The notes under the pieces are model-generated. The model had not been told where the DNA came from and made no database searches. It saw only the letters and a list, made by a program, of their open reading frames with translations. From Paenibacillus pabuli NBRC 13638 (GTDB taxonomy: Bacteria > Bacillota > Bacilli > Paenibacillales > Paenibacillaceae), in the NCBI RefSeq assembly GCF_001514495.1, contig NZ_BCNM01000001.1, positions 744,001 through 808,000 on the forward strand: a stretch of 64,000 bases of DNA, given 5' to 3'. This document shows, one piece after another, positions 55,292 to 63,351 of this stretch. The translations under genes were made by a program, and so were the position numbers. How positions within the stretch are numbered: the stretch's first letter is position 1; every line of letters starts with the position of its first letter.

Positions 55292-55421
55292 GGGATAGAC
55301 CTCCAGAACCGGGACTTTGCTAAAATATATGCTTGTACCGGCCGCAACATACTCGCCTTTGCTAATTAATCAACATTTTTACGATTTACATGTGTGGGGG
55401 ATGTCTGTACCTTAGAAGGAG

Positions 55422-55450
55422 TTGACAAAAGAAAAAGCATAGGATAAACT
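55422..55450 (+). promoter_or_regulatory. Promoter of the L33/znu genes
   Basis: Consensus TTGACA, 17-base spacer, TAAACT. The Zur-like box starts 8 bases after it. Confidence 0.55.
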
Positions 55451-55457
55451 CATTAAA

Positions 55458-55472
55458 TAGTAATAATTACGA
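55458..55472. promoter_or_regulatory. Zur box 1, upstream of rpmG
   Basis: TAGTAATAATTACGA differs at one position from the palindromic Zur consensus TCGTAATNATTACGA. It is placed just after the promoter at 55422 and 24 bases before the L33 ATG, a repressing position. Confidence 0.75.
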
Positions 55473-55495
55473 TTAATACAGAGGAGGCCATTTCC

Positions 55496-55645
55496 ATGAG
55501 AGTCATTGTAACCTTAGCCTGCACCGAGTGCGGAGATCGCAACTATACAACAACCAAGAACAAGCGTAACCATCCGGATCGGATCGAATTGAAGAAGTAT
55601 TCACCACGATTGAAGAAGATGACCATTCACCGGGAAACAAGATAA
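55496..55645 (+). CDS. rpmG: 50S ribosomal protein L33, zinc-ligand-depleted form
   Basis: A 49-residue L33 ([20 protein letters not shown] at the start). Standard zinc-binding L33 has two CxxC pairs. Here the first is kept (C9, C12) but the second is replaced: YSPRLKK stands where YCPxCKK is expected. Such Cys-depleted paralogues substitute for zinc-binding ribosomal proteins in zinc starvation. RBS GAGGAGG. The Zur-like boxes before and after it, and znuC 49 bases downstream, support that role. Note this is a short gene that is easy to overlook. Confidence 0.9.
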   Translation: MRVIVTLACTECGDRNYTTTKNKRNHPDRIELKKYSPRLKKMTIHRETR

Positions 55646-55665
55646 ATTTTTTTGTTGTTTTTACA

Positions 55666-55680
55666 TCGTAATATTTACGA
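55666..55680. promoter_or_regulatory. Zur box 2, upstream of znuC
   Basis: TCGTAATATTTACGA matches the Zur consensus TCGTAATNATTACGA at 14 of 15 positions. It lies 14 bases before the znuC ATG, overlapping its ribosome binding region on DNA. Confidence 0.78.
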
Positions 55681-55694
55681 AAAGGGGAAAAACC

Positions 55695-56402
55695 ATGATT
55701 CTATCTTCCATGCATGAAGTGGTATTCGGATACGGTAAAGAGCCGGTCATTGACCAACTGTCGTTGGATATCCATGTAGGGGAGTTTGTGGGCATTACAG
55801 GACCGAATGGGTCCGCGAAAACAACCATGCTAAAATTGCTGCTGGGGCTGTTACAGCCCTGGAGCGGCACAGTACATATGAATGCACAGTCTGCACGCGG
55901 CAGCAAGCTGAACATCGGATATGTACCCCAACAGGTAGCATCATTCAACAGTGGGTTTCCCAGTACGGTGATCGAACTGGTGCGATCCGGATGTTACCGC
56001 AAACTCGGCTTGTTCCGCAGATTCACATCCGAGCAGGAAGCCATTGTGGAACGCAGCTTGCGGGAAGTCGGCATGTGGGAATACCGCAACGCCCGGGTTG
56101 GCGAACTGTCTGGTGGACAAAAGCAGAGAATCTGCATTGCCAGAGCTTTGGCAGGCCAGCCGCAGGTACTTGTACTGGATGAGCCGACTACAGGTATGGA
56201 TCGGCGCAGCCGTGAAGGGTTCTATGATCTGATGCGCCATTATGCAGACGTCCATGGACTGACCATTATAATGGTCACCCACGGATTGGAAGAGATGGGC
56301 AGCCGATTGGACCGGACGATTACCCTGGAGCGGCAAGAAAGTGAGGAATGGCAGTGTTTGAGTACGAATTCATGCAGCGTGCTTTCTGGGCAGGCGGACT
56401 GA
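55695..56402 (+). CDS. znuC: Zinc ABC transporter ATP-binding protein
   Basis: 235-residue ABC ATPase for high-affinity zinc uptake. Walker A is GPNGSAKTT near 36-44, with Ala where most ABC proteins have Gly; a G-x-A-K form is seen in other Gram-positive zinc and manganese importers. The Q-loop is YVPQQ near 77, the signature LSGGQKQRICIARAL near 143, Walker B VLVLDEPTTGMD near 163 and the switch His in MVTHGLEE near 196. The last residues read into znuB, overlapping by about 50 bases. Regulated by Zur through the box at 55666 by inference. Confidence 0.92.
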   Translation: MILSSMHEVVFGYGKEPVIDQLSLDIHVGEFVGITGPNGSAKTTMLKLLLGLLQPWSGTVHMNAQSARGSKLNIGYVPQQVASFNSGFPSTVIELVRSGCYRKLGLFRRFTSEQEAIVERSLREVGMWEYRNARVGELSGGQKQRICIARALAGQPQVLVLDEPTTGMDRRSREGFYDLMRHYADVHGLTIIMVTHGLEEMGSRLDRTITLERQESEEWQCLSTNSCSVLSGQAD

Positions 56403-57241
56403 TCGGAGTCATTGCTCCAATTTTAGGAGTTTATCTGATGCTGCGACGGCAGGTGCTGATGGCGGATACGTTATCCCATGTTTCATTGGCAGGGGTTGCC
56501 CTGGGTTCTGTGATGAACCTAGATCCGGTGATCTGTGGATTTGCGATTGCGATTATCGGCGCATTGCTGGTGGAACAACTCCGGCGAAATTACCTGACAT
56601 ATAGCGAAGTGCCTGTAGCGATTATTATGACGTCTGGTCTGGCCCTTGCTGTGGTGCTCATGAGTCTGAAAACCAATCTGTCCAAGACATTCAGCTCCTA
56701 TTTGTTCGGTTCCATCGTTGCAGTCAGTGATATGCAGTTGTGGATTATGGCGGCTGTGTGTGTTATCGGACTGATTTTTTTCATCGTGCTCAGAAGGCCA
56801 CTGTACAATTTGACGTTTGATGAAGAGACAGCTTCCATCGGAGGCATTCAGGTTAAAGGTTTATCGTTTGCATTTGCCATTCTGACAGGAATGACTGTAG
56901 CTTCCGCCATGCCGATTGTCGGCGTATTGCTTGTGTCTGCTTTAATTGTACTGCCAGCTGCCCTGGCCCTGAGATTGTCACGCAGCTTTGCAGCAGCGAT
57001 CCTTATTGCAGTCGTCACCGGATTAATTGGTATTTTTAGCGGACTAACAACCTCTTACCATCTAAACACACCACCGGGAGGAACGATTGCTCTCATCCTG
57101 TTGGTCTTTCTATTGATTGGAATATCAGTGCAAAAGCTGATTGGACGATATAACCGCAAACGTCATCGTAAAGAAAGAAAACAACAACGTGCAACTCTAT
57201 TCATACATTCAAGGGAGAATACGCCACATGAAATTCAATAA
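56354..57241 (+). CDS. znuB: Zinc ABC transporter permease
   Basis: About 295 residues with eight or so membrane helices, of the ABC-3 (ZnuB/AdcB) permease family. Motifs are GVYLMLRRQVLMADTLSHVS near 25-45 and GVLLVSALIVLPAALALRLS near 190-210. The C-terminus ends in a basic, His/Arg-rich cytoplasmic tail. GTG 56354 is preferred because GAGGA is 6 bases upstream; ATG 56348 lies directly against it and remains possible. The long overlap with znuC and 14-base overlap with znuA show a tightly coupled operon. Confidence 0.9.
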   Translation: MFEYEFMQRAFWAGGLIGVIAPILGVYLMLRRQVLMADTLSHVSLAGVALGSVMNLDPVICGFAIAIIGALLVEQLRRNYLTYSEVPVAIIMTSGLALAVVLMSLKTNLSKTFSSYLFGSIVAVSDMQLWIMAAVCVIGLIFFIVLRRPLYNLTFDEETASIGGIQVKGLSFAFAILTGMTVASAMPIVGVLLVSALIVLPAALALRLSRSFAAAILIAVVTGLIGIFSGLTTSYHLNTPPGGTIALILLVFLLIGISVQKLIGRYNRKRHRKERKQQRATLFIHSRENTPHEIQ

Positions 57242-58307
57242 AAAATCAGCTCTTGCATTATTATTCAGTCTTACACTTATCCTAGCCGGTTGTGGACAAA
57301 ATCAGTCCGCTTCCGATTCCAGTACCAGCTCGGCCAACACGCCGGTACCAGCAGAGACTCAAGAAGCCAAACTGAACGTTGAAGTCAGCTTTTATCCGAT
57401 GTACGAATTCACCAAAAATGTAGCGGGCGATCTGGCTAATGTTCATACACTCGTTCCTGCGGGAACGGAGCCGCATGATTGGGAGCCGACACCACAGGAT
57501 ATGGCAAGCATCGAAAAAGCGGATGTGCTTGTCTATAATGGGGCGGGAATGGAATCCTGGATCGATCAAGTTACGGATAGTCTGAGTAACGCCAAACTTA
57601 TTCAAGTGGAAGCGAGTCATGGGATTGATCTGCTGGAAGGATCGGAAGAAGATGAGCATGATCACGAACATACCGATACAACGGACACGCATGACCATGC
57701 GGGTGAAGCCACAACGGAGGAGCATGATCATACTCATGACGCTGAGGCTGAAGAAGGACATACACATGATCATGATCACGGTGGACTTGATCCCCACGTT
57801 TGGCTGTCACCTGCGCTTGCCGTGAAGGAAGTACGGAATATCGAGGCTGGACTCGCGCAGGCTGCGCCTGAACATGCAGAGCAATTCAAACAAAATGCCG
57901 ATGCCTACATTGCCAAACTGGAGGCACTGGATCAAGATTTCAAAGCAGCTGTAGCAGACAGCAAACGTAAAGATTTTATCACACAGCATGCTGCATTCGG
58001 CTATCTTGCACAGGAATATGGTCTGCAGCAAGTACCGATTGCCGGTCTGTCTCCTGAACAAGAGCCTTCCGCAGCGCAAATGGCATCTGTTATTGATTTT
58101 GCCAAGGAACATCAGGTGAAGACAATTTTCTTCGAAACGCTGGTTTCATCCAAAGTGTCAGAGACTATCGCCAACGAAGTAGGAGCTAAAACGGCTGTGT
58201 TGAACCCGATTGAAGGGTTGACGGAAGAGGAGATCGCAGCAGGAATGGATTACATCGGCGTAATGCAGCAGAATTTGGAGGCACTGAAACAGGCACTGAA
58301 TGAATAG
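57228..58307 (+). CDS. znuA: Zinc ABC transporter substrate-binding lipoprotein
   Basis: 359 residues. Signal peptide with lipobox LILAGC (Cys22 lipidated), a Ser/Thr-rich linker, then the cluster A-I binding protein fold (VSFYPMYEFTKNVAGD, GTEPHDWEPTP near 85). A very His/Asp/Glu-rich loop at about 140-188 (repeats of HDH, HTH, DHDH) is the zinc-collecting loop typical of ZnuA. DPHVWLSP near 190, FITQHAAFGYLA near 250 and FFETLVSS near 300 carry ligands. ATG 57228 follows AAGGGAG. Confidence 0.94.
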   Translation: MKFNKKSALALLFSLTLILAGCGQNQSASDSSTSSANTPVPAETQEAKLNVEVSFYPMYEFTKNVAGDLANVHTLVPAGTEPHDWEPTPQDMASIEKADVLVYNGAGMESWIDQVTDSLSNAKLIQVEASHGIDLLEGSEEDEHDHEHTDTTDTHDHAGEATTEEHDHTHDAEAEEGHTHDHDHGGLDPHVWLSPALAVKEVRNIEAGLAQAAPEHAEQFKQNADAYIAKLEALDQDFKAAVADSKRKDFITQHAAFGYLAQEYGLQQVPIAGLSPEQEPSAAQMASVIDFAKEHQVKTIFFETLVSSKVSETIANEVGAKTAVLNPIEGLTEEEIAAGMDYIGVMQQNLEALKQALNE

Positions 58308-58398
58308 CGTTTTTGCCTCTTTAGCAAGTTGATTTACGAAAAAAGAAAACCCATTTGATGCCTGTCATCGAAAAAGGTACAATAATACAACATGCTGA

Positions 58399-58420
58399 GG
58401 AATGGCTGTGCCATTCCTTT
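58399..58420 (+). terminator. Hairpin 1 after znuA
   Basis: GGAATGGC-TGT-GCCATTCC, 8 bp perfect, followed by TTT. Confidence 0.55.
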
Positions 58421-58435
58421 GCCTTTTGCCACGCG

Positions 58436-58459
58436 AGAGCACAGGGATGTGCTCTTTTC
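58436..58459 (+). terminator. Hairpin 2 after znuA
   Basis: AGAGCACA-GGGA-TGTGCTCT, 8 bp perfect, followed by TTTC. With the hairpin at 58399 it forms a tandem stop for the znu operon. Confidence 0.6.
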
Positions 58460-58507
58460 GTTGTTCAAGATGACCGGAGAATACGCAGGGAACGGGAGGA
58501 CGCGCTT

Positions 58508-58984
58508 ATGGATTTAAATGAAGAACAGGAAGTGCTGTTAAGCCAGCAGCCTGCCCATCTATGGAGAAGACGGAAGCTGGAGTTAATGCACTGGACGGAA
58601 CGCGATAAGCAGACGGTTGCAGCGAAGAGAACGAAGATTTGGAACGGTGTGGAAGTGGATGCTGAGCTTGTCGATGCTTTGATCTTGCTTCAACGTGCCG
58701 GCGTACGTACCGAATTTTCTTGTGCAGGCGTAAGCCCGCTGGACGAACCGATAGATCATTCCCTTTATGCCTATGTCACACTCATTCAAAATGACGCAGC
58801 CGATCAATTTGTGACCTATGCGCTGTCGCAGATGCGCAACAGATTGCTTGCCACACTGGAGACAGGAACGGGTCGGTATGATTTGTCTTCTTTTTTCATC
58901 GGCCATAACCGGAGTTTCTGCTGGTGGATACAGTATTGCGCCGCACATTTCACGGATCGAAACGATTATAGTGTAGCCACGTAG
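58508..58984 (+). CDS. Hypothetical protein (158 aa)
   Basis: Soluble, no signal peptide. The middle has GVRTEFSCAGVSPLDEP near 77-93, a Thr-Glu-Phe-Ser-Cys-x-Gly pattern found in a set of uncharacterised small proteins. The C-terminus is rich in Trp, Phe and Cys (FCWWIQYCAAHF). I cannot assign a function. A start much further upstream (58355) is open but lacks RBS, whereas GGGAGG lies 8 bases before ATG 58508. It lies after the znu terminators and before a membrane peptidase gene. Confidence 0.65.
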   Translation: MDLNEEQEVLLSQQPAHLWRRRKLELMHWTERDKQTVAAKRTKIWNGVEVDAELVDALILLQRAGVRTEFSCAGVSPLDEPIDHSLYAYVTLIQNDAADQFVTYALSQMRNRLLATLETGTGRYDLSSFFIGHNRSFCWWIQYCAAHFTDRNDYSVAT

Positions 58985-59031
58985 TATACAGACAGGTAGT
59001 TTTACTTGATGGCAAGGGAGGTGGGACCGAA

Positions 59032-59739
59032 TTGAATAAATGGCTCAAAACCATACTGTTTCTGATGGGTTCAGCGATACTGACCCGTTTTATCCCGTTT
59101 TCTTCATTGTTTCGTAACTTGGATACGATGATTCACGAATTTGGTCATGCGCTGGTGACATTGTTGTTATCCGGCAAAGTATTGCGCATTGAATTATACG
59201 CTGATCACAGCGGTGTAACCTATTCGTCCATGCTGACACCAGGCAGATCCATATTGGTTTCCCTGGCGGGTTATATCACCGCATCCCTCTTTGCATGGCT
59301 GCTATTCTATCTATACCGGAAAGGACGGCACATGTGGGGACTCGGCATCATGACAGGTGTAGCTCTTGTGTCGCTTCTCTTCTATGTAAGAGGAGAGTTC
59401 GGCATGTTATGGCTTACAGGTTTTAGTGCCCTGAATGTCGTAATTATGATCTTTGGTGCCAAAATTGCGAAATTCTATTATCTGTTATTGGCTTTTCTCA
59501 CACTGGAAGAATCCGTAGTTAGTGCCATGTACGTTGGACTCATGTCTTGGACACAGCCGTCACGAGCAGGGGATGCAGCCAATCTGGCTCAGCAGACATT
59601 CCTCCCAGCGCTGTTCTGGGGAACGTTATTTGCACTGTTTGCGTTGTGGTGTGCGAAGGGAGCAATTACGCTCTTTTTCCGAAAAGAAAGCACAGCCCGC
59701 ACGTCAAAATCTCGTGGATTACGTGGGCGTAACGTTTAG
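59032..59739 (+). CDS. M50B-like membrane metallopeptidase
   Basis: 235 residues with about five or six membrane helices. The zinc motif IHEFGHAL (HExxH, H35 E36 H39) sits in the second hydrophobic region near the N-terminus, as in M50 site-2-protease-like proteins. The sequence is shorter than regulated intramembrane proteases and lacks a PDZ domain. The C-terminal tail is basic. TTG start after GGGAGGTGG. It is 47 bases after the 158-aa gene. A terminator follows at 59749. Substrate unknown. Confidence 0.78.
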   Translation: MNKWLKTILFLMGSAILTRFIPFSSLFRNLDTMIHEFGHALVTLLLSGKVLRIELYADHSGVTYSSMLTPGRSILVSLAGYITASLFAWLLFYLYRKGRHMWGLGIMTGVALVSLLFYVRGEFGMLWLTGFSALNVVIMIFGAKIAKFYYLLLAFLTLEESVVSAMYVGLMSWTQPSRAGDAANLAQQTFLPALFWGTLFALFALWCAKGAITLFFRKESTARTSKSRGLRGRNV

Positions 59740-59748
59740 AAAACAGAG

Positions 59749-59786
59749 AAGGCACTTCCTTTATATATTAAAGGAGAGTGCCTTTT
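59749..59786. terminator. Terminator after the M50-like gene
   Basis: AAGGCACT-TCCTTTA pairs with TAAAGGA-G-AGTGCCTT (one bulge), then TTTGTTT. Between convergent genes. Confidence 0.8.
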
Positions 59787-59799
59787 GTTTGTCCCCGGG

Positions 59800-60171
59800 T
59801 CAGTCACCAAGATTGTCCCATAAGACATAAAAGTAATAGATTTCTTCCATAATCGCCTTATCATCTTCTGCGGCAACGCCGCCTTTCATCCTTGCCAGGG
59901 TACCGAGAATATCGTAGATCGTCTCACGCTCTACACTGAACTGGATGCGATTTACAATTTTCTTCCAGGCATTCATTGCGTAATCGACTTGAGATTTGGC
60001 CTCTGTCCATTGTTTGCCTTCGACCTGCTTTTCCAGCTTGTGTATCGATTCGAGCAAGCGATCATCAGCACCAAAGGGTTTTTTGAGAAAGGTCCCGCTA
60101 GCCATAATCGCTATGAACACAAGCAAGAGGCAGATCGGAAGCACATACAGCAACCAGAAACGTGTTTTCAT
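59800..60171 (-). CDS. DUF4363-family protein
   Basis: 123 residues. One N-terminal membrane anchor (about 6-24, WLLYVLPICLLLVFIAIMA), then a helical cytoplasmic or extracytoplasmic domain with the DUF4363 pattern LLESIHKLEKQVEGKQW, AMNAWKKIVNRIQFSVE and DKAIMEEIYYFYVLWDN. Function unknown. Usually found next to DUF421 proteins, as here (25 bases downstream of it on the minus strand). GGAGG 7 bases before the ATG. Confidence 0.75.
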   Translation of the reverse strand: MKTRFWLLYVLPICLLLVFIAIMASGTFLKKPFGADDRLLESIHKLEKQVEGKQWTEAKSQVDYAMNAWKKIVNRIQFSVERETIYDILGTLARMKGGVAAEDDKAIMEEIYYFYVLWDNLGD

Positions 60172-60196
60172 TCAACCGCCTCCTTCATCTAAAGGG

Positions 60197-60925
60197 TTAG
60201 AAAGGCCCCTCATAATCGCCCATATCGGTTTTATCGGTGATCTTATCCTTGAACAGATCAATATACAATTTGTCGTTAGGCAATATAGCGGCAAAAGCAA
60301 TATCCTGTACCGTCACTTTTTGCTTCTTAAGCTGTTCGCTAAGCCAATTCGTATCCTTGTTCCGTTCCTGCAGATTTTGCTTAATCAGCACGCCATCAAT
60401 AATAATTTCGGTCATCAGCTTGCTCTTGGCAGGATGCATATGCATATCTTTGGCTGTTACCGGTTGGTTTTCCGGTTTCAAAACCACAGAGAGACTGCCG
60501 TCCGGTTCAAGAATGGCATAATCCAGCGTAGTGATGTCGAATACATCCTTTTGTCGCAGCATCATGGTCAATTCGTCGAATTTCACACGCATTTTATGCA
60601 GGTTCTGTTCAAGAATTTTACCGTTCTGAATGACCAATGTAGGATCAGAGTCCATCAGTTTGGAGATCGTGCGATTTTTCAGCGTAATATACTGAAAGAC
60701 GATCGTGATGATTGTGAAAATGGTCAAGGCTACAAAATGAATCCACGCTTTGGAAGATAGATCCGTCGCAAATGTACCTGCAAGGGAACCGATCGTAATG
60801 CCGTTAATGTAATCAAAATACGTCAAGTTTCCCATTTGCTGTTTGCCCAGCACCCTTGTATAGATGATCAGGGTCAAAAAGGCGAGAATAGACCGTACAG
60901 CAACAACCCATGTTTCTTCCATCAT
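60197..60925 (-). CDS. DUF421-family membrane protein (YetF-like)
   Basis: 242 residues. Three N-terminal membrane helices (about 10-85), then a cytoplasmic domain with DPTLVIQNGKILEQNLHKMR and TTLDYAILEPDGSLSVVLKP, the typical YetF/YkjA/YrbG pattern. Family role unclear; some members are associated with spore or stress functions. AGGAAGGTG lies before the chosen ATG at 60925, and a longer start at 60946 would include that RBS. It is the first gene of a two-gene unit with the DUF4363 gene. Confidence 0.82.
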   Translation of the reverse strand: MMEETWVVAVRSILAFLTLIIYTRVLGKQQMGNLTYFDYINGITIGSLAGTFATDLSSKAWIHFVALTIFTIITIVFQYITLKNRTISKLMDSDPTLVIQNGKILEQNLHKMRVKFDELTMMLRQKDVFDITTLDYAILEPDGSLSVVLKPENQPVTAKDMHMHPAKSKLMTEIIIDGVLIKQNLQERNKDTNWLSEQLKKQKVTVQDIAFAAILPNDKLYIDLFKDKITDKTDMGDYEGPF

Positions 60926-61060
60926 GTATGTATCACCTTCCTTCACTTCGCCATGCGATATGTGAGATCATGACGCCCGCGTCCAATCTTTCATGTTGTA
61001 ATCCGTTTTAACGGACTATAACAAGCTTTTCCTTTGCTGGATATTCTTATTCTTGAACAC

Positions 61061-61097
61061 AAAAAAACCGAAACCTGGATAGTAACCCAGGCTTCGG
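61061..61097 (-). terminator. Terminator of the uxuA-uxuB operon
   Basis: Read on the minus strand: CCGAAGCCTGGG, loop, CCAGGTTTCGG, then TTTTTTT. Confidence 0.85.
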
Positions 61098-61155
61098 ATG
61101 ATGATGATGAAGTCCATAGAATTGGTTTGAATGATTCATGAAAATAGAACAGAGG

Positions 61156-62019
61156 TCATACTCCTGAGTAGGCCATAAACCCGCCATCCACAGGTATTAC
61201 GGTACCTGTAACAAAACCGGATTGCCGTTCATCAGCCAGCCACATCAGCGTACCCAGCAGATCTTCAGGTTTGCCGAAACGCCGCATAGGCGTGTGCGCA
61301 ATGATTTTGCTTGAACGCTCTGTTGGCGAGCCGTCTGGCTTAAGCAGCAGATTACGATTTTGCTCCGTCAGGAAAAACCCTGGTGCAATGGCGTTAACCC
61401 GGATTCCCGATTCGGCCAGATGTACCGCCAGCCACTGCGTAAAGTTGTTAATCGCGGCTTTCGCTGCACTGTACGCAGGAACTTTGGTCATGGGCGAAGG
61501 GGCACTCATCGACGAAATATTAATGACGGTAGCTGGAACATTACGTTCAATCATTTGTCTTGCGAAAACCTGGGTAGGGATAAGCGATCCGACAAAATTC
61601 AGATCCATCACTTGACGGAATCCCTCCACACTTACATCAAAAAAAGTAGTGATATCCGGTTGATCCAGATCTTCCTGTCTGAATATTTCATTCGTGGTAT
61701 TGGCGCTGGCATGGTTGCCGCCCGCTCCATTAATAAGGATGTCGCAGGAGCCCAGCTTATCCTGAACCGTTGCAGCTGCCGCGATAACGCTATCCGCCTG
61801 GGTTACATCACAAGCTACAGCAATCGCTTTGCCGCCGGCAGCTTCGATTGCCGCAGCGACTTCTTCTCCTTTGGATATGGTACGGTTCAGAATCGCTACA
61901 CTTGCACCATGCCGCGCGAGCTCTTCAGCCATGGAACGGCACAGAACGCCTGCCCCGCCCGTGATTACAGCTACCCTGCCTTCCAGACGTGTCGATCTTT
62001 CTTCAGCAAAGTTATTCAT
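61156..62019 (-). CDS. uxuB: D-mannonate oxidoreductase, SDR type (YjmF/UxuB-like)
   Basis: 287-residue classical short-chain dehydrogenase. [20 protein letters not shown] near 16-35 binds NAD(P), NGAGGNHA near 95 is the NNAG-like motif, and the catalytic [21 protein letters not shown] near 158-178 has Ser, Tyr and Lys. Length and motifs match B. subtilis YjmF, which reduces D-fructuronate to D-mannonate. Its position after uxuA, with a 4-base ATGA overlap, gives the function: the next enzyme is mannonate dehydratase. Start 62019 with AAAGGAGG; a longer frame lacks an RBS. Confidence 0.88.
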   Translation of the reverse strand: MNNFAEERSTRLEGRVAVITGGAGVLCRSMAEELARHGASVAILNRTISKGEEVAAAIEAAGGKAIAVACDVTQADSVIAAAATVQDKLGSCDILINGAGGNHASANTTNEIFRQEDLDQPDITTFFDVSVEGFRQVMDLNFVGSLIPTQVFARQMIERNVPATVINISSMSAPSPMTKVPAYSAAKAAINNFTQWLAVHLAESGIRVNAIAPGFFLTEQNRNLLLKPDGSPTERSSKIIAHTPMRRFGKPEDLLGTLMWLADERQSGFVTGTVIPVDGGFMAYSGV

Positions 62020-63083
62020 GATTTTGACCTCCTTTGCAGGGAGTCCCAGACGCCCCACAGATACATAATTCCCAGAGCCCGGTCATAGAGTCCATATCCC
62101 GGTCTGCACTGCTCACCCCAGAGATGTCGCCCGTGGTCTGGCCGTGCATAACCTTCATATCCAATATTGTGATAAGCCTCAACGACACCAGCAATATCCA
62201 CGTTTCCATCCTGACTGCGGTGGGAGGTTTCGATAAAGTCACCATTATCGTATACTTTGACATTGCGAATATGGGCAAAAGGGATCCGGTCCTTGAATTC
62301 ATGAATCATGCCGATAATATCATTAGCCGGATTGGCTCCAAGAGAGCCGCTGCATAGGGTTACACAATTGTAAGGGCTGTCATAAAGGTTTAAATATCTG
62401 CGAACATTATCCTGGTTGATAATGATTTTAGGTAAGCCAAAGATTGGCCAAGGCGGATCATCCGGATGGATAGCCATTCGAATGCCGAGCCGCTCAGCGG
62501 TAGGAATAATCTCCTGCAGGAAATAGCGGGCATGCTCCCACATATCTTCCTCTGTCACTTCTTTGTAGGCTTCGAACAGACCAGTTAAATACTGCAATCG
62601 CTCCGGTTCCCAGCCTGGCATGGTCAAAGCGGAATTTTCGGTAATGCGGCGAACCAGTTCAAGCGGTTCAATATCCGCAATTTTGCTGCTTTCGTAAAAG
62701 AGGGCTGTAGAGCCATCTTCCATTTCCTTATGCAGATCGGTACGAAGCCAGTCGAAGATCGGCATAAAATTATAACAGATGACTTTAACGCCAACCTGGG
62801 CGAGTTTTTCCATCGTTTTTTTGTAATTGGCAATGTATTTGTCCCGTGTAGGCAGACCGAGTTTGATATCCTCATGGATATTGACACTCTCAACCACATC
62901 CAGATGCAAACCGGCCTGATCTGCAGCGGCTTTGACCGCCAGAATTTTGTCCATGGGCCATTCATCTCCTGCCGGAACATCATGAAGGGCCCATACAATA
63001 CCTTCGACACCAGGAATCTGACGGATGTGATCCAGCGTTACGGTATCATTGCCTTCACCAAACCAGCGAAAAACCATTCTCAT
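62016..63083 (-). CDS. uxuA: Mannonate dehydratase
   Basis: Dehydrates D-mannonate to 2-keto-3-deoxygluconate in glucuronate catabolism. 355 residues (B. subtilis UxuA about 359). Family landmarks: [20 protein letters not shown] at the start, [15 protein letters not shown] near 28, [18 protein letters not shown] near 205, [16 protein letters not shown] near 238 and [11 protein letters not shown] near 310, with Fe/Mn-binding His and Asp. GAGGTGA precedes ATG 63083. It is the first gene of the uxuA-uxuB unit and lies downstream of a GntR-type gene and a 205-bp repeat. Confidence 0.95.
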   Translation of the reverse strand: MRMVFRWFGEGNDTVTLDHIRQIPGVEGIVWALHDVPAGDEWPMDKILAVKAAADQAGLHLDVVESVNIHEDIKLGLPTRDKYIANYKKTMEKLAQVGVKVICYNFMPIFDWLRTDLHKEMEDGSTALFYESSKIADIEPLELVRRITENSALTMPGWEPERLQYLTGLFEAYKEVTEEDMWEHARYFLQEIIPTAERLGIRMAIHPDDPPWPIFGLPKIIINQDNVRRYLNLYDSPYNCVTLCSGSLGANPANDIIGMIHEFKDRIPFAHIRNVKVYDNGDFIETSHRSQDGNVDIAGVVEAYHNIGYEGYARPDHGRHLWGEQCRPGYGLYDRALGIMYLWGVWDSLQRRSKS

Positions 63084-63119
63084 CACGTTCACCTCATCAA
63101 GATTAGTATTAAAGTGCGT

Positions 63120-63324
63120 GTTCAAAAAGACAGGTTTTCAGTACCGAGAAGATGGGATGAAGCTAGAAATGGAGTAGCGGAGCGTAGGGAAAACTACGTG
63201 AGCAACTACAATGTTTTCGAAGAAAACATACGTCGCAAGCATCCGCTTATTTCGGCTGAATTCCATATTCGATGCTGATGATGCCACTAGGCATCCTTCG
63301 TAATCAAAAGCGGACTTTTTGAAC
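63120..63324. repeat. 205-bp element with inverted ends and internal palindromes
   Basis: Ends are GTTCAAAAAG (63120-63129) and CTTTTTGAAC (63315-63324), a 10-bp perfect terminal inverted repeat. Inside are ATGTTTTC-GAA-GAAAACAT, GTAG ... CTAC and GGATGCC-type palindromes. No gene. The structure is that of a MITE-like or other dispersed palindromic repeat, lying between uxuA and its probable regulator. Confidence 0.7.
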
Positions 63325-63351
63325 AACCTCTTAAAAAAACAGGTCTATCCA

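Noticed and set aside
55370-55384. Possible third Zur box (TCAACATTTTTACGA) before the YcgR-like gene
   Set aside because: Only about ten of fourteen consensus positions match and the symmetry is lost; the two boxes at 55458 and 55666 are far better.
55695-56402. Ala in ZnuC Walker A as a sign of an inactive ATPase
   Set aside because: Other Gram-positive zinc importers carry the same kind of change, and all other ATPase motifs are intact.
63120-63324. A protein-coding frame across the inverted-end element
   Set aside because: An open frame exists on the minus strand but its codons follow the palindromes; there is no RBS and the structure explains the sequence better.
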